Position numbers and translations under genes: made by a program. This document shows positions 34,301 through 41,958 of a DNA stretch of 51,960 bases, piece by piece (position 1 is the first letter of the stretch; each line of letters starts with the position of its first letter). The stretch comes from Arthrobacter cupressi (GTDB lineage Bacteria > Actinomycetota > Actinomycetes > Actinomycetales > Micrococcaceae), in contig NZ_FNEI01000020.1 in NCBI RefSeq assembly GCF_900099975.1, positions 1 through 51,960 on the forward strand. Direction: 5' to 3'. The notes beneath the pieces were generated by a model, which saw only the letters and a program-made list of their open reading frames with translations, had not been told where the DNA came from and did no database searches.

Positions 34301-34537
34301 GTGCTGACGATCGCCGCGGAAAACCGGGGCGAGAGCCCCCTCGAGCTGACCGTTGAGACTGCTTTCGGTGCCACGCAGTTCGGCTCGCTGCCGGCCGGCG
34401 CGTCCGGCATGTATTCGATCGATACGCACAGCCCGCACCTGCCTGCAATGTCCGTGAAGGTCATTGCGACTGCCCCGGACGGCACCTCAAAGAGCTATGC
34501 CTTTTCCTATGCGGGATCTAAACGCAACCAGGGCTGA
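31304..34537 (+). CDS. Secreted GH49 dextranase with glucodextranase-type C-terminal domains
   Basis: 1077 residues. A Sec signal peptide (MKNRWSFSTLAGAGALIGAL..., cleavage near APAAA) leads to a GH49 beta-sandwich and right-handed beta-helix (about 50-640). Active-site aspartates appear as D422 in WQTDGIELYDG and D441-D442 in HSNDDVLKLYH. This 19/20-residue spacing equals that of D376 and D395/D396 in Penicillium dextranase (from memory). Next come a bacterial Ig-like domain (about 645-730) and a region starting LSDPAGDDNGPGSYTYP like the C-terminal domain of Arthrobacter glucodextranase, a cell-surface or glucan binding module. It should hydrolyse dextran or pullulan-like glucans outside the cell. 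GTG start with AGAGAGG. Confidence 0.88.
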   Translation: MKNRWSFSTLAGAGALIGALLAPIAPAAATDPVIAAGPAAPAPVAPPASTPTLTTWGHDNAVATSGPVPADKVRASEFYEASVATAASPDTAYGSFVYASVPRGGNGKIGYTEQDGAEFASEAGMTMSWSSFEYGEDVWVNVRLKTGQQITSASQVTIRPTDLGLEKQLVDSSTIRVKVPFTPDGLRFSVEFDPQLVTSYNDMSGTSGALTTSAAAGNRPVHTEPRNSMLVFANPVLSATDTGRYVPGADDGSIHYPEPGLVNNLGAITEDIVYFRPGTYYMGSDYHAVLPANVKWVYLAPGAYVKGAFRFLHKTQSHYKVTGLGVLSGEQYVYEPDTGNGYAHSVGANCHASCVKMLQFESSNTGQTLDLQGVTVADPPYHSFVVYAHEGEGSDEVEVGVENFRMDVENYKQVGGWYWQTDGIELYDGSSMKNTFFHSNDDVLKLYHSNVDIKNTVIWKNENGPVMQWGWVPREIDAVSVANTDVIHNRMYWKDVKYNTCVFNSSSHWEDMGATDRADAATTVRNMRFTDTRVEGMVNCGVRVFALSNTENLEIDGFSVDAWNGLDYTSQASLLKRYHDPAGRKVAIGNEVSQGNGILLHNYIVGGTSVIKAGDNWWDTEPGRLNFDADTWDGWNATADGQPEGPAPELAVDGLADGSVVDSRQLTVSGTTSAPGVAVTVNGVRHDAAVADGSFAVDVTLPDITNRVVVTATGDNGVVAVVRRTVTALGTRIGSLSDPAGDDNGPGSYTYPTDSAFNPGSFDLTGMDVYQDGGTVRFLTSTAGPINNPWGGAGMSTQRLNIYLQDGSSTQAAAMLPGTNTSAAGAWKYAVVADGRYAESRFGGGVYDAGLQRVGEVRLDVDPSGKIIASVPAAVLEGIDLRNTGYQVSMFSDAEEGEGIGNVRPVYSAECSNGAGCPSFVGPYRIGGGAGSWTDADASRDTDTRDSNALDIISGSTAQAEVMDWTRGPVVVPFVRLDTAQTVIDAEFTLGSKKVKGSQVLTIAAENRGESPLELTVETAFGATQFGSLPAGASGMYSIDTHSPHLPAMSVKVIATAPDGTSKSYAFSYAGSKRNQG

Positions 34538-34546
34538 GCACCGCTG

Positions 34547-34575
34547 TTGACCTTCGCTTGCTGGAGTCACATACT
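34547..34575 (+). promoter_or_regulatory. Promoter of the second GH13 gene
   Basis: TTGACC (34547-34552) and CATACT (34570-34575) with a 17-bp spacer. The -10 is identical to that of the uptake operon promoter at 26233-26262. The start is predicted near 34582. Confidence 0.6.
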
Positions 34576-34588
34576 GGATGGGGAGATA

Positions 34589-34603
34589 ATTTAGATTCTA
34601 AAT
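34589..34603. promoter_or_regulatory. Palindrome downstream of the GH13 copy 2 promoter, candidate operator
   Basis: ATTTAGATTCTAAAT is a perfect 7-bp inverted repeat around a central T. It sits just after the predicted start, as operator 3 does at the uptake operon. The half-sites TTTAG/CTAAA also occur in the CTAAATTTAG operator, in reversed order. Confidence 0.55.
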
Positions 34604-34615
34604 AAAAGGAGTTTC

Positions 34616-36340
34616 GTGAGCACCATCGCCACCAAGGCAAACCGCACCGACGCCGAGCGAATGGCCGACCCCAACTGGTGGCGGCAGGCCTCCGTGTACC
34701 AGATCTACCCGCGCAGTTTCGCCGACTCCAACGGCGACGGCCTGGGAGACCTCAAGGGCATCACCGCCAAGGTGCCGTACCTGAAGGAACTGGGCATCGA
34801 CGCCGTCTGGCTCAGCCCGTTCTACCCTTCGGCCCTGGCGGACGGCGGCTACGACGTGGACGACTACCGCAACGTGGACCCCCGGCTGGGCACGCTCGAG
34901 GATTTCGACGAAATGGCCACCGCCTTGCACGGAGCCGGCATCAAGCTGATCGTGGACATCGTTCCCAACCACTCCTCGGACCGCCACGAATGGTTCAAGG
35001 AAGCCCTGGCCTCCCCGAAGGGCTCGGCCGCCCGCGACCGCTACATCTTCCGTGACGGCCTGGGCGAGAACGGCGAGATTCCGCCGTCAGACTGGGACTC
35101 CGTCTTCGGCGGCCCCGCCTGGGAGCGCATCACCGAACCGGACGGCACTCCCGGCCAGTGGTACATGCACATCTTCGCCAAGGAACAGCCGGACTTTAAC
35201 TGGGACAACCCGGAGGTCCATGAGGACTTCCTGACCACCCTGCGCTTCTGGTCCGACCGCGGCGTGGACGGCTTCCGCATCGACGTCGCCCATGCCCTGA
35301 CCAAGAACCTCGAAGGGGCCCTGCCCACCAAGGCCGACCTCAAGGCCAAGGCCCACGGCACCGACGGCTTCATCGACGGCTCCCACCCGTACTGGGACCG
35401 CGACGAGGTCCACGAGATCTACGCCGAGTGGCGCAAGGTCTTCAACGAGTACAACCCGCCGCGCACCGCCGTCGCCGAGGCCTGGGTGCACGCGGACCGC
35501 CGCGCCCGCTACGCCAGCCCGGAGGGGCTGGGCCAGGCGTTCAACTTCGACCTGCTGCAGGCCGATTTCGACGCCGCCCAGTTCCGCACGATCGTCACCA
35601 AGAATCTCGCCGAGGCGGAGGCTTCCGGCGCGTCCTCCACCTGGGTCTTCTCCAACCACGACGTCGTCCGGCACGCTACCCGCTACGGCCTCCCGGTCTC
35701 CGAACCGACGGAGGACGACGAGATCATGGCGGGCGCGGCCGGCAAGAAGTGGCTGCTCGAAGGCGGCCTGCAGGACGACGTGGACGTGGAGCTTGGCCTG
35801 CGCCGTGCCCGTGCCGCCTCCCTGCTGATGCTGGCCCTGCCCGGTTCGGCGTACCTGTACCAGGGCGAGGAGCTCGGCCTGCAGGAAGTCGGCGGAGAGA
35901 TCCCTGATTCCGAGCGCCAGGACCCGTCCTTCTTCCGCAACAAGGGCGTGGAGATCGGCCGGGACGGCTGCCGCGTGCCGCTGCCCTGGACCGCCGAGGG
36001 TCCGTCCTTCGGCTTCGGCGCCAACGGCTCCCACCTGCCCCAGCCGGAATGGTTCGCCGCCTACGCGGCGGACGTCCAGGACGGCGTCGAGGGTTCCACC
36101 CTGGAGCTGTACCGCAAGGCCCTGGCCCTGCGCTCGGACCTGCAGTCCGGGGAACGCCTCGAGTGGATCCCCAACGCCAATCCCGAGGTGCTGCACTTCC
36201 GCCGCCCCAACGGCTGGCAGTCGGTGACCAACTTCGGCACGGAGGCCGTGGCACTGCCGGAAGGCACCGTGGTCGTCAGCAGCGCGGCCCTGGAGGGCGG
36301 CAAGCTTCCGGGTGCCACCACCGCCTGGCTTTTCGGCTAA
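34616..36340 (+). CDS. GH13 alpha-glucosidase, copy 2
   Basis: 574 residues, closely similar along its length to the enzyme at 29586. Catalytic residues are D223 (GFRIDVAH), E288 (AVAEAWVH) and D349 (FSNHDV). It differs by insertions such as ITEPDGTPGQ and by EPTEDDEIMAGAAGKKWLLEGG before the conserved LGLRRARAASLLMLALPGSAYLYQGEE region. Cytoplasmic. It probably takes a related but distinct set of oligosaccharides. The GTG start has AAAGGAG 5 nt upstream. It has its own promoter and operator and a terminator after it. Confidence 0.87.
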   Translation: MSTIATKANRTDAERMADPNWWRQASVYQIYPRSFADSNGDGLGDLKGITAKVPYLKELGIDAVWLSPFYPSALADGGYDVDDYRNVDPRLGTLEDFDEMATALHGAGIKLIVDIVPNHSSDRHEWFKEALASPKGSAARDRYIFRDGLGENGEIPPSDWDSVFGGPAWERITEPDGTPGQWYMHIFAKEQPDFNWDNPEVHEDFLTTLRFWSDRGVDGFRIDVAHALTKNLEGALPTKADLKAKAHGTDGFIDGSHPYWDRDEVHEIYAEWRKVFNEYNPPRTAVAEAWVHADRRARYASPEGLGQAFNFDLLQADFDAAQFRTIVTKNLAEAEASGASSTWVFSNHDVVRHATRYGLPVSEPTEDDEIMAGAAGKKWLLEGGLQDDVDVELGLRRARAASLLMLALPGSAYLYQGEELGLQEVGGEIPDSERQDPSFFRNKGVEIGRDGCRVPLPWTAEGPSFGFGANGSHLPQPEWFAAYAADVQDGVEGSTLELYRKALALRSDLQSGERLEWIPNANPEVLHFRRPNGWQSVTNFGTEAVALPEGTVVVSSAALEGGKLPGATTAWLFG

Positions 36341-36359
36341 CCCTGTCTTTTTGATCACG

Positions 36360-36393
36360 ACGGCGCCCCGCACCTTTGCGTGCGGGGCGCCGT
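36360..36393. terminator. Intrinsic terminator after GH13 copy 2
   Basis: A perfect 14-bp stem, ACGGCGCCCCGCAC and its complement, closes a 6-nt loop (CTTTGC). It lies 20 bp after the stop, and TTTTT precedes it on the plus strand. Confidence 0.75.
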
Positions 36394-36415
36394 TGCCGCG
36401 TGGAAGAGTTTGGAC

Positions 36416-37378
36416 ATGACTGCACAGAACAACAACGGCGGACGCCTCATCTACGGCTGCATGGGCCTGGGCGGGGACTGGGACAGCCCGGACTACGGCC
36501 CCGGCGATGTCGACGCAGCGGCGGCCGCGATCGAGGCGGCCCGTGGCATCGGCATCACCCTGTTCGACCACGCCGACATCTACACCCGCGGGAAGGCCGA
36601 GTCCGTCTTCGGCGACGTGCTCGCCGCGAGCCCGGGGCTTCGGGAACAGATCCAGCTGCAGGGCAAATGCGGCATCAGCCTCGCCGAGGGCGGCGTGCCG
36701 GGGCACTACAACCTCAGCCGCGAGGCCATCCTGGAACGCGTCAACGCCAGCCTGCAGCGGCTGCGCACCGACTACCTGGACATCCTGCTCCTGCACCGCC
36801 CCGATCCGCTGCTGGAACCGTCCGAGGTGGCGGCCGCCGTCGGGCAGCTCATGGCGGAAGGCAAGGTGCGGGCGCTGGGCGTGTCCAATATGTCCGCGGC
36901 CCAGATCGACTATCTGCAGGACGCGCTGGAGACCCCGATCGTGGCCAACCAGCTGGAAATGAGCCTGCACAAGGCCGCCTGGGTGGAAAGCTCGGTGCTG
37001 GTCAACCGGCAGGAAGGCTTCGACGCCGGCTTCCCGCACGGCACCATCGAGCATTGCGTGCGCAAGGGCATCGAACTGCAGGCCTACGGCTCCCTCGCCC
37101 AGGGCCGGTACACGGGCGCGCCTTACGCTTCGCCCACCGCCGCGGACCGGGAGACCGCGGGGCTGCTGGCCCGCTTCGCCGAGGACAACGGCACCACCCC
37201 GGAAGCCGCGCTCCTCGGCTGGCTCATGAAGCATCCGGCGGGAATCTCCCCGGTGGTGGGCAGCTCCCGGCCCGAACGGATCGCCGCCTGTGCCGGTGCG
37301 GCGGAGGCGGCGACGTCGATGAGCCGGATCGAGTGGTACTCGCTCTGGACCGCTGCCCGGGGCGCTGCCATGCCGTAA
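36416..37378 (+). CDS. Aldo/keto reductase (YdhF-like)
   Basis: 320 residues. The catalytic tetrad is readable: D in FDHADIY, Y in DIYTRGKAE, K in LQGKCGI and H in LLLHRPDP. The C-terminal NADPH-binding end is VVGSSRPERI. It reduces carbonyls with NADPH; substrate unknown. ATG 36416 is used because upstream residues overlap the terminator stem. Confidence 0.85.
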   Translation: MTAQNNNGGRLIYGCMGLGGDWDSPDYGPGDVDAAAAAIEAARGIGITLFDHADIYTRGKAESVFGDVLAASPGLREQIQLQGKCGISLAEGGVPGHYNLSREAILERVNASLQRLRTDYLDILLLHRPDPLLEPSEVAAAVGQLMAEGKVRALGVSNMSAAQIDYLQDALETPIVANQLEMSLHKAAWVESSVLVNRQEGFDAGFPHGTIEHCVRKGIELQAYGSLAQGRYTGAPYASPTAADRETAGLLARFAEDNGTTPEAALLGWLMKHPAGISPVVGSSRPERIAACAGAAEAATSMSRIEWYSLWTAARGAAMP

Positions 37379-37453
37379 GCCCTGTTGCAAACGTCCCCGC
37401 TGTGCCACTCTCGTTGCTGGAGGCATCGGCAATCCAGCAACGGGAGGCGCACC

Positions 37454-38035
37454 ATGCGCAGGGTGATTGTTTCCGAATTCGTATCGCTCGACGGTGTGGT
37501 CCAGGGGCCCGGGGGAGGCGAGCCGGAGTACAAACACGAGGGCTGGACCTTCGACATCGACCAGGATCCCGCCATGTACGAATACAAGCTGGAGGAGCTC
37601 AAGGAGTCCGGTGCGCTGCTGCTCGGCCGGGTGACGTATGAGGGTTTCGCGGCGGCCTGGCCTGAACGCGACGACGAAGCCGGCTTCGCGAACAAGTTCA
37701 ACAACATGCCCAAGTACGTCGCCTCCACCACCCTGAAGGACCCTGCATGGAACAACAGCCATGTGCTTGACGGGGACGTGGCGGAGGCCGTGGCCGCGCT
37801 GAAGGAACTGGACGGCGGGCCGCTGCTGGTCAACGGCAGCCCCACGCTGCTCAAGGCCCTGTACGACGCGGACCTCGTGGACGAATACCGGCTGATGGTT
37901 TTCCCGGTGATTCTCGGCTCCGGGAAACGGTTGTTCCCGGACGACGCCGCGGGCAAGCGGAAGCTGACCCTGACCAGCACCAGGATCTACTCGAACGGGA
38001 TTGTGCTGAGCGTGCTGGAACCCGTCAGGGACTGA
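37454..38035 (+). CDS. Dihydrofolate reductase-like / RibD C-terminal domain protein
   Basis: 193 residues. The opening MRRVIVSEFVSLDGVVQGPGG and the block LLLGRVTYEGFAAAWPE are typical of the RibD_C family, which shares the DHFR fold and binds NADPH. The family in actinobacteria is large and mostly of unknown function, and true folate reduction is unlikely. ATG 37454 has GGGAGG 8 nt upstream. It lies 75 bp after the aldo/keto reductase gene. Confidence 0.8.
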   Translation: MRRVIVSEFVSLDGVVQGPGGGEPEYKHEGWTFDIDQDPAMYEYKLEELKESGALLLGRVTYEGFAAAWPERDDEAGFANKFNNMPKYVASTTLKDPAWNNSHVLDGDVAEAVAALKELDGGPLLVNGSPTLLKALYDADLVDEYRLMVFPVILGSGKRLFPDDAAGKRKLTLTSTRIYSNGIVLSVLEPVRD

Positions 38036-38046
38036 CTGTTCCCGTT

Positions 38047-38116
38047 AACCCAACTAGCTCGCAGTTGTTGTCGTTATGAGCGCTCAGAACGACGTTAACT
38101 GCGAGCTAGTTGGGTT
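38047..38116. repeat. Long core-conserved hairpin, copy B (bidirectional terminator-like)
   Basis: Perfect 20-bp outer arms, AACCCAACTAGCTCGCAGTT (38047-38066) with its complement (38097-38116), enclose a 30-nt core. The core is GTTGTCGTTATGA, then GCGC, then TCAGAACGAC and GTT. It contains GTCGTT/AACGAC pairing and the 10-bp palindrome TGAGCGCTCA. The core matches that of 4565-4596 almost base for base, including its asymmetric mismatches, but the arms are different. It lies between convergent genes. Confidence 0.85.
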
Positions 38117-38154
38117 GCGGGTCCGGTACAGCTACAACAACACATGCGTGCTAC

Positions 38155-39075
38155 TTAGAGCGGCGCGACGACGGAATAGGTGGAGGAGTCGCCCTGGATC
38201 GACTGGCTGGCCTTGCCGTCGATGCCCACCGGGATCTCGCCGGCGATGGTCACGCGGTTGAGCTTGCGCTGCTGGCCGTCGTAGTTGTCCGGGGCGTAGT
38301 GCTGGGTGATGCGGTTGTCGAACAGCACCAGCTGGTTCGGCTCCCAGTTCACGCGAACGATGTTTTCCGGCCGGGTCACGTAGGCCTGGAGCAGGCGCAG
38401 GATGTCCCGGGACTCGGTGTTGGAAAGGCCCACGATCCGCAGCCGCTGCGCGAAACCGCCGATGAACAGGCCGCGCTCGCCGGTCAGCGGGTGGACGCGC
38501 ACCACGGGGTGGGCGGTTTCGAACTTGATCCGGGTGAACTCCTTGCGGCGCTCCTCGGCGTTCTCGTGTTCCAGATTCTTGGGCACGGAGTAGTCGTAGT
38601 CGTTGGTGTGGATGGCCCACAGGGTGTCCGCGAAGTTCCGCAGTTCCTCCGGCAGGTCGGCGTAGGCGCCGGCCGAGGACGCGATCAGGGTCTCGCCGCC
38701 ATAGGAGGGCAGGTCGATGCTGCGCAGGGTGGAGGCCTGCGGCGGGTTCACCACGAAGGTCACGTCCGTGTGCCAGTTGTTGGCCGAGCCGTTCTCGCTG
38801 TCCACGGGCAGCACGTTGGCTTCGCCTTCCACGGAGGCCACCGTGGGGTGGGCCGTGGTGAGCGGGCCGAAGTGGCTGGCGAACTTCACCTGGGCTTCGT
38901 CCGTGAGGATGTTGGCCTCCCTGAACACCAGGGCCTTGTGCTCGTTGAGGGCGGCGCGGATCTGTGCCACGGTGCTCTCGCTGAGGTCCCCGCTGAGGTC
39001 CAGGCCCCGGATTTCGGCGCCGATGCGGGAACCCAGTTTGGCGAATTCGAGCTTGGTTTCGGTAATGGCGGTCAT
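38155..39075 (-). CDS. TauD/TfdA-family 2-oxoglutarate-dependent dioxygenase
   Basis: 306 residues. The Fe(II) site is H102-x-D104 in NNWHTDVTF plus H259 in ITQHYAPDNY, and R274 (KLNRVT) should bind 2-oxoglutarate. The sequence suits taurine dioxygenase or the alkylsulfatase AtsK, which free sulfite or sulfate from organic sulfur compounds. It is the last gene of the operon with a sulfonate-type ABC importer, so it would process the imported compound. AGGAAAG precedes the ATG. Confidence 0.88.
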   Translation of the reverse strand: MTAITETKLEFAKLGSRIGAEIRGLDLSGDLSESTVAQIRAALNEHKALVFREANILTDEAQVKFASHFGPLTTAHPTVASVEGEANVLPVDSENGSANNWHTDVTFVVNPPQASTLRSIDLPSYGGETLIASSAGAYADLPEELRNFADTLWAIHTNDYDYSVPKNLEHENAEERRKEFTRIKFETAHPVVRVHPLTGERGLFIGGFAQRLRIVGLSNTESRDILRLLQAYVTRPENIVRVNWEPNQLVLFDNRITQHYAPDNYDGQQRKLNRVTIAGEIPVGIDGKASQSIQGDSSTYSVVAPL

Positions 39076-39116
39076 TGTTCTTTCCTATCTGTTTGTTTGC
39101 GGTGGAAGGGAAGTAA

Positions 39117-40037
39117 TTAGGCCCCGACGGCGGTCCGCCAGCGGGAGAAGTGCCGCTCCAGGGCGACGAGCAGGAAGTTCACGCCCAAGCCCAGCAGGGA
39201 CACGGTGAGGATGCCGGCGTACATGTCCGGGATGAGGAAGCTGCTCTGGGCATTGATGATCAGGTAGCCCAGCCCGGCCTTGGCGCCGACCATTTCCGCG
39301 GCGATCAGCACCAGGATCGACGCCGTGCCGGCCATCCGGATGCCCGTGAAGATCGTCGGGACCGCCGAGGGCAGGATCACCTTCTGGAAGAGGCGGAAGC
39401 TGTTCAGGCCCAGGGACTTCGCCGCCCGGATCAGCAGCGGGTCCACGGTCTTCACGCCGGCGATCGTGTTCAACAGCACCGGGAAGAACGCCGCGTAGGC
39501 CACGATCGTCACCTTCGATTCCTCGCCGATGCCCAGCAGCAGCGTGAAAACCGGAAGGAGGGCCAGCGCCGCGGTATTGCGAAACAGCTCCAGCAAGGGA
39601 TTCAGCACCGAATTCAGCCGGCCATACCAGGCGATCAGCAGGCCCAGGGACACACCGGCCGCCACGGCGATGCCGAAGCCCAGCACCGAGCGGCTCAGGC
39701 TCGCGGCAAGGTGGCCCTGGATGGAGCCGCTCTCGAAGAGCCTGCCCCAGGCCTGCAGCACTTCATGCAGCGGCGGAAGGAACACCCGGGTGGACGGGGG
39801 CGCGAGGTGGAGCGGCCCGAATTCCCACAGCGCCAGGAATCCCAGGATGCCCGTGGCCTTCCACAGCCAGGACCCGGCGCGGGACGCCGCGCCCTTGAAG
39901 GCGTCCGCCACGGAGGCGAGGGCCGCCGTCGCCGGCTTTGCGGTGACCGGCGGGGGAGTGCCCTGCCCGACGGCGGCAGCCGCCTCAGCGGCGTCGGTCC
40001 CCAGGGCGCGGGCTGTCTTGGTGAGTGTTGCGCTCAT
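39117..40037 (-). CDS. Sulfonate/sulfate-ester ABC transporter permease (SsuC-like)
   Basis: 306 residues, six membrane helices after a roughly 45-residue Ala-rich cytoplasmic stretch. The EAA-type loop AAKSLGLNSFRLFQKVILPSA is clear. ATG 40037 overlaps the ATPase stop by one base (TAATG), so I discard the longer in-frame start. The family includes SsuC, TauC and nitrate permeases. The TauD partner argues for organosulfur. Confidence 0.85.
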   Translation of the reverse strand: MSATLTKTARALGTDAAEAAAAVGQGTPPPVTAKPATAALASVADAFKGAASRAGSWLWKATGILGFLALWEFGPLHLAPPSTRVFLPPLHEVLQAWGRLFESGSIQGHLAASLSRSVLGFGIAVAAGVSLGLLIAWYGRLNSVLNPLLELFRNTAALALLPVFTLLLGIGEESKVTIVAYAAFFPVLLNTIAGVKTVDPLLIRAAKSLGLNSFRLFQKVILPSAVPTIFTGIRMAGTASILVLIAAEMVGAKAGLGYLIINAQSSFLIPDMYAGILTVSLLGLGVNFLLVALERHFSRWRTAVGA

Positions 40038-40930
40038 TAGGCAGCGCTCCTTTCGCGGGTTTCTTGCGTTGCCGGCTCGTCCGGGGCGCTGCCGTCCGGG
40101 AGAATCTTGCGGTGGCCCGCGTCCTGCGCGAGGCGGACCTCGTCGTGCAGCAGGGTCCACACCTTGTGCCGCTGCTCCACGAAGGCGGGGGTGGAGCGGA
40201 TGTCCTCGTCGCCGTCGCGGTCGGGGATCTCCACCTCCACGATCGCCTTCAGGCGCCCGGGCCGGGCGCTCAGCACGGCAACCCGCTGGCCCAGGTACAC
40301 GGCCTCGTCGATCCCATGGGTGATGAAGACAATCGTCTTGCCGGTGGCCCGCCAGATCCGCAGGAGCTCCTCCTGGAGCTGTTCGCGGGTCTGGGCGTCC
40401 AAGGCGGCGAATGGTTCGTCCATGAGCAGCACGTCCGGTTCGTAGGCCAGGCTGCGGGCGATGGCGACGCGCTGCTTCATCCCTCCGGAGAGCTCGTGCG
40501 GGAAGCGGTCCTCGAAACCTGCCAGGCCCACCAGCTTGAGGTACTCGCTGGCCTTGGCGGCGCGCTCGCGGCGGCTGAGCTTCCGGCCGTCGGCTCCCTT
40601 GCCCTCCAGTCCGATGGAGACGTTGGCCGAGGCGGTGCGCCAGGGGAAGAGCGCGTACTGCTGGAAGACGACCGCACGGTCCTTGCCCGGTCCCGTCACC
40701 GGCTGGCCGTCCACCAATACCTCGCCGGAGGTGGGCGTGGACAGGCCAGCCAGGAGGTCCAGCAAGGTGGTCTTGCCGGAGCCGCTGGGCCCCACCAGGG
40801 TGAGGAATTCGCCGTCGCGCACGTCCAGGTTGAGGGAATCGATGGCGGTGAGGGTGGTGGCCGCGGTTCCCTTGCCCGGCCGCACTGTGAACTGTTTGCT
40901 GACGTTGCGCAGGCTGATCTTGGCGGTCAT
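40037..40930 (-). CDS. Sulfonate-type ABC transporter ATPase (SsuB-like)
   Basis: 297 residues. Walker A is GPSGSGKTTLL, the signature LSGGMKQRVAIARSL, Walker B LLMDEPFAALD, and the H-loop FITHGIDEA. The C-terminal 45 residues (VWTLLHDEVRLAQDAGH...) are an extra tail past the SsuB/TauB core. Start ATG 40930 overlaps the binding-protein stop (TGATG), a sign of translational coupling. Confidence 0.87.
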   Translation of the reverse strand: MTAKISLRNVSKQFTVRPGKGTAATTLTAIDSLNLDVRDGEFLTLVGPSGSGKTTLLDLLAGLSTPTSGEVLVDGQPVTGPGKDRAVVFQQYALFPWRTASANVSIGLEGKGADGRKLSRRERAAKASEYLKLVGLAGFEDRFPHELSGGMKQRVAIARSLAYEPDVLLMDEPFAALDAQTREQLQEELLRIWRATGKTIVFITHGIDEAVYLGQRVAVLSARPGRLKAIVEVEIPDRDGDEDIRSTPAFVEQRHKVWTLLHDEVRLAQDAGHRKILPDGSAPDEPATQETRERSAA

Positions 40931-41958
40931 CACTTCCCCTTTGCGAGCTCGTTGAACTCGTTGGTGTAGTAGTTGGCGGGGGTGAGGTCCTTGGTGACGA
41001 TGCCCGAGGTCTTCAGCCATTCGCCCCAGCGGGTGAAGTCTTCATCCTTGATCCGCCCGGCGTCCGGGACGCCGACGCTCTTCCAGTACTTCAGCGCGTC
41101 GGTGCTTTCGTTGCGGCCGCGTTCCTTGATGATCTTGGTGAAGCGGGCAATGACTTCCTCGCGGGGAGTGGTGCGTTCCCACTCGATGGCTTTGGCAACA
41201 CCCGTGGCGAAGGTCTCGGTGGTGGACGGGTTCTTGGCGATGAAGTCGGTGCGCAGCACGTAGGGGCCGCCGGCGAAGCTGCCGAAGAACTGGACATCGC
41301 TGAAGACGGAGCGGAGCCCGCCGGCGGCGATCGCCTTGTCCTGCAGCACACCGCCCAGCGCACCGGCATCCACCTGGCCGCGGCGGATCGCCTGTTCCGT
41401 GTCGTTCGGCGGAAGCGGGACCAGCTGGACCTGCTTGGCTTCCTCGGCGCTCAGCCCGCTCTTGCGCAGGTAGGTGTTGATCACAGCATCGGCGTGGGCG
41501 CCCAGGGTGTTCACGGCAATTTTCTTGCCGATGAAGTCCCGGGCCGAGCGGATGGGGCTGTCTTCCTTGACGTAGAAACCGTTGAAGGTCTTCTCGTCTT
41601 CGCCGTAGTAGTTGACCACGGCCTTGACGGGGGCGCCGGCCTCGATGAGCTTCACCACGGCTCCTGCGAAGGCACCGCCGAAGTCGGTCTGGGCGGTGGC
41701 TGCGGACTGGATGTCCTGCGGGCCGCTGGTGGTGTTGCCGACCCATTTGAGCTTGACGTCGCCCAGGTAGCCAAGGTCCGCCGCGAGTTCGGGCAGCGTG
41801 ACCGAGTTGGCCCAGCCCTGGTAGCGCAGTTCCTTCACCTCGCTGCCGCCCTGGGAAGAGCCGCCGGGGCCCGCTTCCGCGTTGCCGCCGCAGCCGCTCA
41901 CCGTCAGCGCAAGTACGACGGCGGCCGCGACGCTCAACAGGGGCTGGTGCAGTTTCAT
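40930..41958 (-). CDS. Sulfonate/sulfate-ester ABC binding lipoprotein (SsuA-like)
   Basis: 342 residues. A lipoprotein signal (MKLHQPLLSVAAAVVLALTVSGCGG) with lipobox V-S-G-C precedes a Gly/Ser linker. The body has the NMT1/SsuA type pattern: WVGNTTSGPQDIQSAATAQ, then GAPVKAVVNYYG and IGKKIAVNTLGAHADAVIN. It captures the substrate outside the cell. ATG 41958 replaces a longer frame that runs through the upstream repeat array. First gene of the four-gene operon. Confidence 0.85.
   Translation of the reverse strand: MKLHQPLLSVAAAVVLALTVSGCGGNAEAGPGGSSQGGSEVKELRYQGWANSVTLPELAADLGYLGDVKLKWVGNTTSGPQDIQSAATAQTDFGGAFAGAVVKLIEAGAPVKAVVNYYGEDEKTFNGFYVKEDSPIRSARDFIGKKIAVNTLGAHADAVINTYLRKSGLSAEEAKQVQLVPLPPNDTEQAIRRGQVDAGALGGVLQDKAIAAGGLRSVFSDVQFFGSFAGGPYVLRTDFIAKNPSTTETFATGVAKAIEWERTTPREEVIARFTKIIKERGRNESTDALKYWKSVGVPDAGRIKDEDFTRWGEWLKTSGIVTKDLTPANYYTNEFNELAKGK

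Noticed and set aside
35087..37762. 891-residue antisense frame over GH13, reductase and RibD-like genes
   Set aside because: It spans three complete plus-strand genes with intact active sites and a terminator.
38076..39120. Plus-strand frames across the TauD gene
   Set aside because: They begin inside the hairpin and oppose a dioxygenase gene with intact H-x-D, H and R residues.
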